Shown: positions 46,101 to 58,100 of the stretch, in pieces
How positions within the stretch are numbered: the first letter of the stretch is position 1
How the letters are laid out: every line of letters starts with the position of its first letter
Translations under genes and position numbers: made by a program
Source: Pristionchus mayeri
Taxonomy: Eukaryota; Nematoda; Chromadorea; Rhabditida; Neodiplogasteridae
Assembly (NCBI GenBank): GCA_036245805.1
Contig: BTRK01000006.1
Coordinates: forward strand, 31,500,901 to 31,564,900
Direction of reading: 5' to 3'
DNA: 64,000 nt
The notes under the pieces: model-generated
Database searches by the model: none
Seen by the model: only the letters and a program-made list of their open reading frames with translations
What the model was told of the DNA's origin: nothing

Positions 46101-49100
46101 AACAGAAATTTTAAATCAATTGAATCGAATGCTTTTTGGTAATCGAAAAATATAGTATCTACTGATTTCTTTTGACTCAATGAATGGACATAAAACGAGA
46201 GAGTTTCGCAAAGGGAAGATGTAGTGCTTCTAAGTTTACGGAACCCTGCTTGTCGCGTATCCAGAAGGGAATGCTTATCTAGATAGGTAGTAATTTTTTT
46301 TTAATCAAAATTTTTTCAAAAATTTTTGAAGCAGTTACTGTAAGGGAAATTGGGCGATGATTTGAGATTTCTGCATTTCCGGCCTTCTTTGGAATGGGTT
46401 TGACATGAGCAATTTTCCATTGCGAGGGAGCAACACCAGATGATAGGGAGATATTAAAAATGATGGATAAGGGAGTGGCGATTGAACACTTACATTTGGT
46501 ATAGACCAAATTTGGAATATTGTCGGGAGAACCATTATTTTTTGGAACAATTTTACTAATTGCAATAAGAATATCGCTAATCGGAATGAAAGGAAGATCA
46601 AATGACGATTTCGGGAGAGTAAGACTAGCAGGTGATGAATCCTTAGGTGGAGTTTGTACCCTAGAAAAGAATTTAGAAAATGAATTTGCCTTTTCCTTAT
46701 CAGTTAACAGGACGTTACCATTGCTGTCAACAATACCAGGGAGGGAAGATGTATTTACTTTAAAACGGGATTTACAGAATTGGAAGAAAAGGTTAGCATT
46801 TTTAGAATTGACTGCATTATGTTCGCGCTTTGATTCGAAATTTTTTAGGGCCTTATCAAATCTCACTCTTAGCGAGTGTGTAGCATCGCTGTTAGGCGCA
46901 CCTTCGTGTAGTTTAGTCAATCGGTCATGTAGTTGAGCCAGATATTTTGGATAGCCAGAAGAAGATTGAGAATGTTTGAGAGGAACAAATGCGTCTAGAA
47001 GGGAGTTTAAGAACTCGCTGAAATAACTATAAGCTTCAGTGGCCGTTTTGTTAGAGAGAGCAATAGTCCAATTATGCATAGCAATATGGCTATTGATGAT
47101 ATCCCAATTGGCAAAATGATAATTTCTAGAAGGTTTAGAAAAGGACCCCAAAGAAGTCTCAAAAGAAATACATAAGCTGATGCCAACATGATCGGAAAGG
47201 GGAATGTCAGGCTTAGCAGATTTTACGATGGGGTAATTACAAAAAGCCAGGTCGAGAATATTTTTCCCTCTTGTGGGAAAATCGATGAACTGGGTGAATG
47301 ACTTTGTAGCAATAAAATCTAATAAAGGGGATATGGAAGCAGTGGGCGATGAATAGGTATACCAATCAATGGATGGGTAGTTGAAATCACCAATTATGAC
47401 AGAGGGATGGGCGCAATCTGTAGCCAGATTTAGGTAATTTAAGAAAGGGAGGTTAGACGAAAGGGGGGAGTTTGGGGCACGATAAACATTTATGATTCTG
47501 AGAGATTTTTTATAGGATGATGGGGTACTAGAGTAAATATGAATGGCAATGCACTCGTAACCAGGTATAGTTAAGGAAGAAACTAATATGGGAAGCAGAT
47601 TTGAACGCGCATAGATGAGCACACCTCCACCTCTAGAGTCAACACGATCTGCACGGAAAATAAAGAAGTTACTCAATCCTCTCAGCAGTAAAGCATCGCT
47701 ATCCATATCGCAAAGCCAAGTCTCAGTGAGCGCAAGAACATCGAGATTTCTATGCAATAGTATTAGAATTACAGTATCTATGACATTCCTAACGCTCCGG
47801 CAATTAGCAAAAAACAATGATAGATTTTGATAAGAGTGGGAACCGTTAGACAGGAGACAATTTGAGATGGGTTTAGAATTGGAAAGATGGGAGTCAAGAC
47901 TCACGGCGCTGCCACATAATCCCTACGCAAGAGAAGGTGCCACCGCCGACGTACCACCTGATGAAGGCGAAGAAGTAGCTGCGTAATCTTTCGATTCGGT
48001 CTTCTGTTTCTGGCGAGTAGTTATGTACGACTTGGTGTTGGCAGTATCATCATTTTGCGTAGATGAGAACTTCACTTTTGGATTGTTTTCGTTGGTAACG
48101 TTGCTTTGCTCATGAGTATTCACTTTGGGGATACGGTAGCTGGGCGGGAGAGGTCGGTAAGAGGGGCCGCGGAATTTGATCAGTTCGCAGTCTCGTACAC
48201 CCCACATGAGGCAGTCGGCCTCGACATTTCTCATTCTTGCTTCATCGGGCATTCTTCTCCTGAACCAACTCGGACGGCATCAAGTCACGTCGTACGAACA
48301 TCGAGGGTTCGAAAGAGGCAGGGCGACCGATAGTCCTCAATCCATGCAAGAGGCGATCGCGTAGATCAGAGGAAGGCAGAGAGTACTTAACAATTCGCTT
48401 GCCAGGCACCTTGTTTTCCGGGAATCTATGATGAGTGATTTGTCCAGCTTCATACGCTTGGATGAGGGCAGTGTCCTTGGTGTGGGTAACGATCTCCTTG
48501 AGAACGGCTTCGTCATGCTTGGTGGTCTCCTGAGGAGAAGATTTCTCAGTGGAACCCACCAACACTGCACGCTGAGATTTGCTTTTGATCTTCTCGGTCT
48601 CCGAGAGCGCTCGAACGACGGAAGCGTAAGTAGAGTTCTCTGCGACTGGCTTGTTCGAAGCCGTAGACGAGGAAGAGGAGGGAGGAAGGGAAAGGGAAGC
48701 TCCGTACTTGTCCAGCTTAGCGTGGAGGCTCAAAACGAGCTCGGTAAGGCGATCAACGGACTCCTGCGACGCCAGTTGAGGCGAAGAGGCGGCCATTGAG
48801 AGAGAGAGGAGGAGGGAATGGACCGCTCGCAACGAGGAATGAACACGGGAATGAAATAAATAATTATTTTAAATAATTATTTTTACCATGCATCAGTAAC
48901 TATTGATGTACCCATCTCAAATGCAGTGAAGCGAAAAGCACTTTCCATGGTTAACTTAAAATTGTATTTAGGTGGGCATACAATACTTCTAGCAAATCAT
49001 GTAACATTCATCATCCCGACTATGAAATTTGAACATCGAAATTCGTATATTACAAGTCTTCCATTTTCCAGGGTTGGTGAAAAGCCCTAAATTTTGTGGT

Positions 49101-52100
49101 TATCTGTTAAAGCGACTCTTTATCTATCAGTTTACGACTGGGCAAAGTCTGGGGATAGCTCCCTTTTGAGGAAAGTTATTCATTCACCGTATATCGAAAG
49201 TCGAAAATTTGACAATATTGGCCTGTATTCATCAATACTGAAAATCTATGTTTTCTACAAGTAGAGAAGGAATGAGTTCAAATGTTTCTCTATGGTATGT
49301 AGCAACATAGTGTATAATGGAAGCGCGCATATTTAGAAACCAGTCTGATTGAACCTCGAAGCAGGAAAAGTTGTCGCTTGATAAGTGTTTATTAGCTGAG
49401 GTATTATTAGGTTGGTTCATAAGTCTTTTCCCTTTTGGGGTGTACAATCCGATTTCACCTAAAATTGTTCCAGTAAAAAAGAATTACCTGACTCCAAGGC
49501 ATTATATAAGGGTACGCTCGAACTTCATTATCATATATCAGAATTGGATCATGTCTTTATAGTTTCCGAAAAACATGACGTTTGATTCCAAATAAAGTTG
49601 CGTTGATTTTTCTTTTGTTTGATCAGCTAACATTCAGTGGAGAAAAATTGCGAAACCGTATATTTTGCATGAATGGAAAGCCCATTAGTTTCTTTTTCAA
49701 AAAGTGTGTAGGAACATGTGCTTACTTTGCGACATCCCGAAATACAGGCTTGTAAATTCCGACATAAGCGATGCAATGCTGCTCCAACGATCGGAACTCC
49801 TGATCCAAGGATCACTGATCGTGGCTTCTATATAGGGGCGCTACGTTCAATCGCTATTGGGGCACACTATTATAAAATCTTTAAGCGCAAGTATCATTCA
49901 TTTTTCAATGCAACATTATTTTGAAAACAATCTTCATACGGCAAAAACAGTCAAAAATTCAATTTCTGGAGTGTTCGAAAAGATCCAATCTCCTGACGAA
50001 AGAGGCATTCCCGAACTTTGCCCTTTTAATATATGATATATGAAAGGTAGCTTGTTCGTTTAACCTTAAAATGTCGAATCATCTATTGATACTGAAAACA
50101 AAGATGCTTTGAAAATGGACATTTCCCTAACCAAATACCCATGATGTAGCATTGAGTTATGTAGATTTTGAAAGGACTATTGCTACATGAACCAAAACGA
50201 GATTGTAAACTCAATATGAATGTAACTTCGTGTATGTGTAGAATTGGCGGCCCTATGACTGTTGGTGCGAGCATGTGGTGGAATACATCGCTATCGGCAT
50301 GTTATGCTTGTACTGAATTTTTTTAAGTCGCACCAGTTTGATCCCATCCTTCATGGGAAGTCGGGGTTCAATAGTGTTTTTGAAACCTACGAATACCACG
50401 CTATACAATGATGACATGATAGTAGTCACATGTCAGATTTCCGTTGAGCTCAAATTGAAACAATAGTAACTCTATTTTCGCACTTCGGAGCATTTGGGTT
50501 TGCCTTGTGCTAGCAATACTGGCAATACAGGTTTGACCCAATGTGCGCTAAAGAGAGTGTCGATGCACTCACTGAATGCATCAAACTATATGAGAATCGG
50601 TTGAAAGTAAGGGCTAGTAAATCCAAAAATATTTAATTGCGGAAAAGGGAAAAGACTTATGAACCAACCTGATAATTCAGTGATGTGTAAATCGTGGTAT
50701 GTTGAGGCAGGAGCGGCGTTAGACCTATTTTTCGAAAGAACTGCACATGTGCTTCTCACTACACTATATGACAATGTACAGCCCTTTTCCCCCACAAAAT
50801 ACGAGAGACGGGAAATATTTTTAGAAAAGAGTGAAAAGATCACATTTGCCAAAACTTGGATTTACCGGGTATCCTAAAAGCATGAAGCGATTGGAATACA
50901 TAAATATATTGACCAAGTATGCCCTACTATACGCTATTGAGCAAGCTTGAGACCATAAATGAAAAGAATTTTAGGCGTGCTCAAACATCAGGGTCCAAAT
51001 CTACAATTACTTTTTTCACAACCTAATATATATTTCAGGAATCTGTGAAGTTAGCGTTCATGGCAATTTGAGCAAACCCGCCGCCAAAAAGCCATTCTCC
51101 GAGAACATTGAATGACACTGATCAATGACATGTCCACAATATCACAACCACAATGCTCACCTGGCTTGAGTACTTCTCCATTGTGGGGCATCTCTGCTGC
51201 TCTCTTCACTATTCCAATGGCTGCCTTGAGTGTATCGTACCCCTGTCTTCGTGCCTCCGTCCCCTCGTCGTTATCCTGTCCATGTCACTATTCACTCCAT
51301 CTCCCCCCTCTCTCTCCCTCACCATTCCCATTATCATCTCGTACAGTCTCAGTGTGCTTCTCAGCAGTACAATGGGCGTCTTTGCATGGAGGAGAGCAGA
51401 GAGCATCCCCATCAGCTGCAATCCTCTATGTATTATTTACGAAATGTACTCAGGGATTCATCTGGCTTAGTAATACTAGTATTTGTAGATTCGGTATGCC
51501 ATCCCACCACACTGCTCCTCCCTCTCTTCTCACTCTACCGTACCCTCTCGAGATAGCTCCTCTGGGGTTGATCAGCCACGAATTCATCCGATCCCCCAGA
51601 GGAAGAAATGGACGAACGACGACGATGTGCCTGCAATGGAGATTCAACCCCTCCCTCCTCCTCTTCCCTCTCCTCACCTCCACTTCCTCATCCTCACTGC
51701 TGGGGACTCCTTCCTTGCCCGTGAGTCTCTTCACCAGATCATTCATGGTGGTTGCATTGGGTGCAATGGGGGGACGAGTGCACGCTTCGAGTACTGTCTC
51801 CGCGTGTTGGAGTGTTGTCTGTAGAGTGGAACAGACACATACATTAACTTATTACCAACGACAAAGGGATATATTATCAATGGTAGTTTGAAATATGGTT
51901 GGAATTGGAAATGGATCATGATCGCATCCCCTCCTTATACTTTGTCCCTTGATACAGTGATGATTGCCTACCTTAGCCAGTCTGATCTGCAACTGTTCCT
52001 TGTCTCTCTCGATGGAGGAACACTTCCCGATGCGAGGGAGGAGAGACAGTTCCATCCAATGGAGAGAACAGAAGAAGAACGTCGAGTAGGAAGAGGCACT

Positions 52101-55100
52101 AAATGGATTCCCACTACTTCCACCATTTACTGCGCCATGCATCCAATGGAGAGAGGAAAGAATAATTTATTTCCACTGTTGTTACAACTGATTTTATTAT
52201 CAAATGAAATCATCTTCCAGCTATAGCCCAGTAAAGCTCGCAACTTGATTCAAGAGTTCTCCTAGCTTTCATCAGGCAGAGCAAACTCATCACTCCACAG
52301 TGAGTGTTCCTTTGACTGGATACCTTTGTGGTTGATCCTTCTCAGTCTCCGAGTCAACAGATGCAGTCCCTGCCGATCTGAGTGAAGCAGCTCGTCCGAA
52401 GAGAACCCGAGGAGTGGGAGGGGGAGAGGACGAACTAGAGGGCATCTCCTGCAACACTCTCACTACTCCACTATTCCATCAAGTGGCACACAATGGAATG
52501 GCTCATTAGCGTACCATCATGAGTACAGCGAGGACGGTGGCCGACTCGTAGAGGGACAGCATGTCATCGGCAGTGAGCACCTCTGCAGAGAAAGAGAACA
52601 CTTCATTATCATCGGATACAAATTCCAGTCGATGAGGAAATTGATCAACATCAAAGTTGAACCCGTGTACATATTTACATCCTAGCGTGTGATGGGGCGG
52701 TATAAGCTATAACTATTCCCCCCCACACAATCATCATTAGTCTCACTCCTTCTCTTGATGGAATGGACCTACTCAGATCGTCGTGTTCATCCTCCATCGA
52801 GTCCAAGTAGGCATCCGCCACCTCGTGCACGTGAGAAAGCGCCTACAATTTATTATTATTTAACTAACGTAATAACCATTACAACAAATCGGATTAATTA
52901 AGCGGTCATTTCCTATAAATGAAGACTATGTAAATGGTAGACTCTCAGAACTAATCATAGACGAAAAAATACAGGATAAAGATGGGATAGATTCTGCAAT
53001 ACATCTTTCTGCCATCACACTCTACAATTGATAGAGTGAATCTCTGGGGAAGGGAATACCTCGAAGCAGTCCTCCAGCTGCTCTCTGCAATCTGCCACCA
53101 ACTTGGAGCAGATCGACTCCGTCCCCAACTGAATATCAACTATTATCAAGTAGATACACGAGACTCTGCACTTTCCTCACCCATTCCTCACTCTGCACCC
53201 ATCACTCCACCTCCTCTTCAACAGTGATATCCCCCATAGTTCGTTACTCTCCACCTCACCCATGCATCGACATACCGAGTACTTGAGGTAGTGGAGTGCT
53301 TGTCTGATTTTCTCGACGGGACTCAGCTTGCTCTTCTTCGCTTTCTTCTTCTTGGGCGACTCAGTCCGATGTCTGCCAACAGTCCATTAGTTAGAAATGA
53401 ACGATTGAAATCGTGAGAAGATAAGAAGTAGACCCAACATGGCGACCCTCCATGCACGTGAACAGTACAAACATCAGAATGCTATATTAGATTAACTCCA
53501 ATTAATATATTTCAATAAAACGGAGAAAGAATAACTAACCCAATGGAATGTATTTGAAAATGTGCAGCATAAAGCAGAATTTTTCATTCATTCACTCATT
53601 CATTTACATTGTAATTCAAATTGTAATTCAAACTTATATAAGATGTAACACGAGTATCACGAGTCAGTGGAGGAGAGCGAGAACATTTTGAAAATTTTTA
53701 TTTCGTATTTGCCCCATATTATGGTGGGATAATACCCTGGAGTGAAGATTTCGAAAAATATAGGTCATTGGTCCCAGAGCCGGCTTTTAGAAATTTTCCG
53801 GTTTTCAACCTGGCTATGCCGTACCTCTGCTCCCAGACGAGCTACAAGGGTGGTTTTGGTCTCAAAATGATCAGAAAATTATTCCGAACAACTTTCTTGT
53901 TGAAAACTTTTCTGTGAAACGTGAACCTGACAAGTTGTATCCAAAAAAACAAATTCTGTATCAAAAAACAATTTTTTTCTCCATCACGGAGGAAACTTTC
54001 ACGGGAATTTTTTTCCATAAAATGAAAGAATAAGTCCCTATCTGTCTAGGAAAAATGTAAATTCAGGATTTAAAGGTGGATCATATCGCGAAATTTTTAG
54101 TCAAAGTTGGCACTTTGACTACAAATCTACAAAAATTGCTCCTGCTCGATTTCAATTGACTACTGATTATGAACTATCGGTGGTTTTCGAGTTTTAGTCA
54201 TTGGATGTTCACAATAGCCACTTGAAATGTGGAGTTAGAATCAATTTGAAAAATTGATTTTCTCATTCTCGATTTTGACCGAGTTTACGCGCAGCTAAAG
54301 TCCAAATGTAATAGCTATACCCGTGACACCCTAGCAAACATTTTAGTAAATCCCGACATGTACACAATTATGTTGCAAATGTCCACCTAAAGCTTTCGAC
54401 ATTCTACTTAAATGTGATCAAACCTGCTCAAAATGAGAGAGTGTAAAATGTCATTGATCATTTTAAAATCATCTGATCAAGATAGTATTCTTATATAAGG
54501 TGCAAAATTATTTTTAGGAGAATGCCAGCCGTATTATTCAGAAAACTAACCAATTCGATAGATTTTGAAAGAAATCAAAATTCAAATAATCTGAAAATTA
54601 ATTTTTTTCTGTAACTGAATAAAGAATGTAAAATCCAATAATATCTCATCTATATGACCCCAATAAGAATTTTCAAACGTTAAACTTGTCAATATTTACA
54701 CAACTTTAGTTTAAAATGATCAATGATATTTTGCACACTCTCATTTTGAGCATGCTTGAGCACATTTAAGTAGAATGTCGAAAGCTTTAGGTGGACCTTT
54801 GCAACATAATTGTGTACATATCGGGGTTTACTAAAATGTTTGCTAGGGCGTTACGGGTATAGCAATTATATTTGGACTTTAGCTGCGCGTAAACTCGGTC
54901 AAAATCGAGAATGAGAAAATCAATTTTTCAAATTGATTCGAACTCCACATTTCAAGTGGCTATTGTGAACATCCAATGACTTAAACTCGAAAACCACCGA
55001 TAGTTCATAATCAGTAGTCAATTGAAATCGAGCAGGAGCAATTTTTGTAGATTTGTAGTCAAAGTGCCAACTTTGACTAAAAAATTCGCGATATGATCCA

Positions 55101-58100
55101 CCTTCAAATCCTGAATTTACATTTTTCCTAGACAGATAGGGACTTATTCTTTCATTTTATGGAAAAAAATTCCCGTGAAAGTTTCCTCCGTGATGGAGAA
55201 AAAAATTGTTTTTTGATACAGAATTTGTTTTTTTGGATACAACTTGTCAGGTTCACGTTTCACAGAAAAGTTTTCAACAAGAAAGTTGTTCGGAATATTT
55301 TTCTGATCATTTTGAGACCAAAACCACCCCGGTAGCTCATCTGGGAGCAGAGGTACGGCATAGCCAGGTTGAAAACCGGAAAATTTCTAAAAGCCGGCTC
55401 TGGGACCAATGACCTATATTTTTCGAAATCTTCACTCCAGGGTATTATCCCACCATAATATGGGGCAAATACGAAATAAAAATTGTCAAAATGTTCTCGA
55501 GAGGTCTCTTTTTCATCCACTGACTCGTGATACGCGTGGTAAATAATTGTTCAACTAACCTCAATTGGGAGAGTGTAGGCAGGACAGTGGGCAACTCGTA
55601 CAGACCTGCCAAAGCATCAATCACGTTCAGAGAATGCGAAACATAAGCTATCCCCGATTTCAATGTATCATGACTGGTTCTACCATTCTCCTCCTACTCT
55701 CCCTCCTGCTACCGTATCATCACCTTCCCTGACTACAGTATCCTCGCTTCCCTGACTACCGTATCCTCACCTTCCCTGACTATCTCCATGAGATCCTCCA
55801 GTCTCCAAGCTGCTCCCGCCTCCAGATACGGCTCAAGGATCTCATCGTCCACTGACTTCTCCTTCAGAATTGACAAGATCTGAAAACATTCGCATTTAAG
55901 CTTTAAGCTACGCTGCGAAGAAAGTGTCGAAATCAATTTCATTTGTAGTGATTAAAAGCGGCCATCCGAAGTAAAGAGATAAGGAGAGAGTAAGAGTGCA
56001 GTGCACCTGGATGGAGTACTCCTCGAGCAGATCAGAAGGCAGCAGAGAACCAATGCACATCACTGTTCCCAGCAGAGAGGTTTGCTGAGAGGAGAGAGGA
56101 TTAGGGAAGGAAGAGACATAACGGGCTGGTTAAGAGAAAACATTAAAGTCTAGGACGATGAATACTTCCAATCAGGAGAGTGGATAAACATTTTCAGTGA
56201 AGTATGACAAAAAAGAATGAATGCAAATCCTACTCGGAAGCTGGAGAACATCTTCTTGAATATCTTGGACATGAGTTTGTCCACTTGCTTCTTCTTTGAC
56301 TCGTTCTTCGGATTCCTGTCAATCGCAATTTCACCATTTTCGAAAATTCATAATCAGTGGTCGAAAGAGTAGCTCAGAAAAAAAAATCACATGTTTCTCA
56401 ATATAACAAATAAAAATAGCTGAAAATATAAAAAAAATTACTTTTAAAAAAAGAGACAAATAGGCATGTTTTCTAGGGTTTCACTGGCATTAAACTGTAC
56501 CTATTAAACATCGTGAACCTATTATGTTGGTGCAAAAGTTTCGATACAAAATCAATATTAATGTTTTTTGAGCACTATCTTGCTTCGGTCTCGAGCAGTC
56601 CTCATATGGTTTCTTGTATGATGTTTTTACATGTGTGCTCTACATAGCGCACATTGAGTTGCACTTTATCAATCAGTAATAACAATGAGATAGCATTCCA
56701 AATTCTGAGAATTGCATTTTTTTAAAGAACTTGTTGATTGATAACTACTCCTGGCGCAGCAATAATTGCGCCAATTCAACACCATTTTCGTGAAGTATTA
56801 TGACTAGCTATTCTACCGTGGCGAGTGATCAGCATTAGCCATAAAACACTCTGAGAAAATAGGTTCGTATTGCGGAATAATGAGGTAATGCGCCTGTCAG
56901 ATTTTTAATATTTTCACAGGGAGTATTTGCTGGAGGTGCTGGGAGTCTCGCATGAAACATAATCAGAAGTACCTGCCATGAGGATGCTACCATAGCAAAT
57001 TCATAAAGATTAATCTTTCCATTCGAGAGTTTTCGCAATTATGGTTTTGAACCTCAAATTTGAACGACGAAATCGGTCGTTTTCGCCTCAATAGTAATTC
57101 GTGGAAGCCCGAAACTCCCATTTAACGTGTTCAATGTGAGCATCCACCCTTACTCATCAGTTCCTCTGAAGGATGTGAGCTGTATAGAATTCGTTTAGTT
57201 TTAGCGATGATTTGTGTTGAACACCCAAAAACATGGTAATTTTGCTAATTTTAACTCATCAGAGTTTTTCTACGGAACGACATTGGATCGATCGGGTAGA
57301 AACCAACCATTGTCGTGACCTAACACTGCCTCAAATAATACCCAGGTGGTATTTGATTCAGGAGAAGTATTCACAAGAAAATAGGCAAAAAGCCTTGTAA
57401 CGAAACTTTTGCACCAACCTGATATTTTCGACTGCCGACTGTAATGGTGGACAGGAATGGCACTCGATGATCTCACCTCAATTCCTTCGCTATACTCGCC
57501 CACGTCACGACGGCGCACTCGAGTATTGTCTTGTCGCGAACGAAGACGAACGACTCCTCATCTATAACATCGATACTGTCGGATGAAATCATGAAAATTT
57601 CAGATAAGGTGTTCCATAAATGTGGTTATTGATTGTGGAATCTCTTAGCTAGTGAGCACTAGGAGCACTTGTGGCACTGATAGCGTGATCCCTCACCGAG
57701 TGCGGGGATGGCCATGGTACTCATGTCGATACTCGCAGTGCTCATGGCACTCGTGTCGAAGGAAGAAGTCACGTCTCCCACCACTGAAGCCAGATCGTGG
57801 TTCCTCAAACAGATCTCATCGTTGAGTTTCACTATTATGCACGTAAAACTACTGACCGAGATTGATGAACATTTTGCACATGAGATAATTATAAATTGTA
57901 GATACAAATTTAAAATCGTTTTATAAAAATATTGTAATACAATAGTTAATAGTAATAACAACAACGTCACACGAAAATAATAAAAATGAATGAACTGACT
58001 CCGGCATGCCTTTCCTCCAGTTTTTGTACACCAGAAAGCAGAGATTCCTCATGTGATTAACTGCAATGAAAAGAATGAATAGTAATATTCCAATCCATCG

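Larger units (their letters stand above)
44905..48880 (-). mobile_element. CR1-like non-LTR retrotransposon (LINE), about 4 kb
   Basis: Near-complete element in the same orientation as the host condensin gene. It carries ORF1 (47923-48796) and ORF2 (45053-47904, endonuclease plus reverse transcriptase). The 3' end is a short tandem repeat of CTTATA units on the plus strand at about 44912-44940, as in CR1-type LINEs that end in simple repeats instead of poly-A. Each ORF has one frameshift, so this copy is probably dead but recent. Confidence 0.92.

Noticed and set aside
51112..51891. 259-codon plus-strand open frame
   Set aside because: It is antisense to three condensin G2 exons (51161-51275, 51323-51415, 51678-51818) and their short introns; no family pattern or splice logic on the plus strand.
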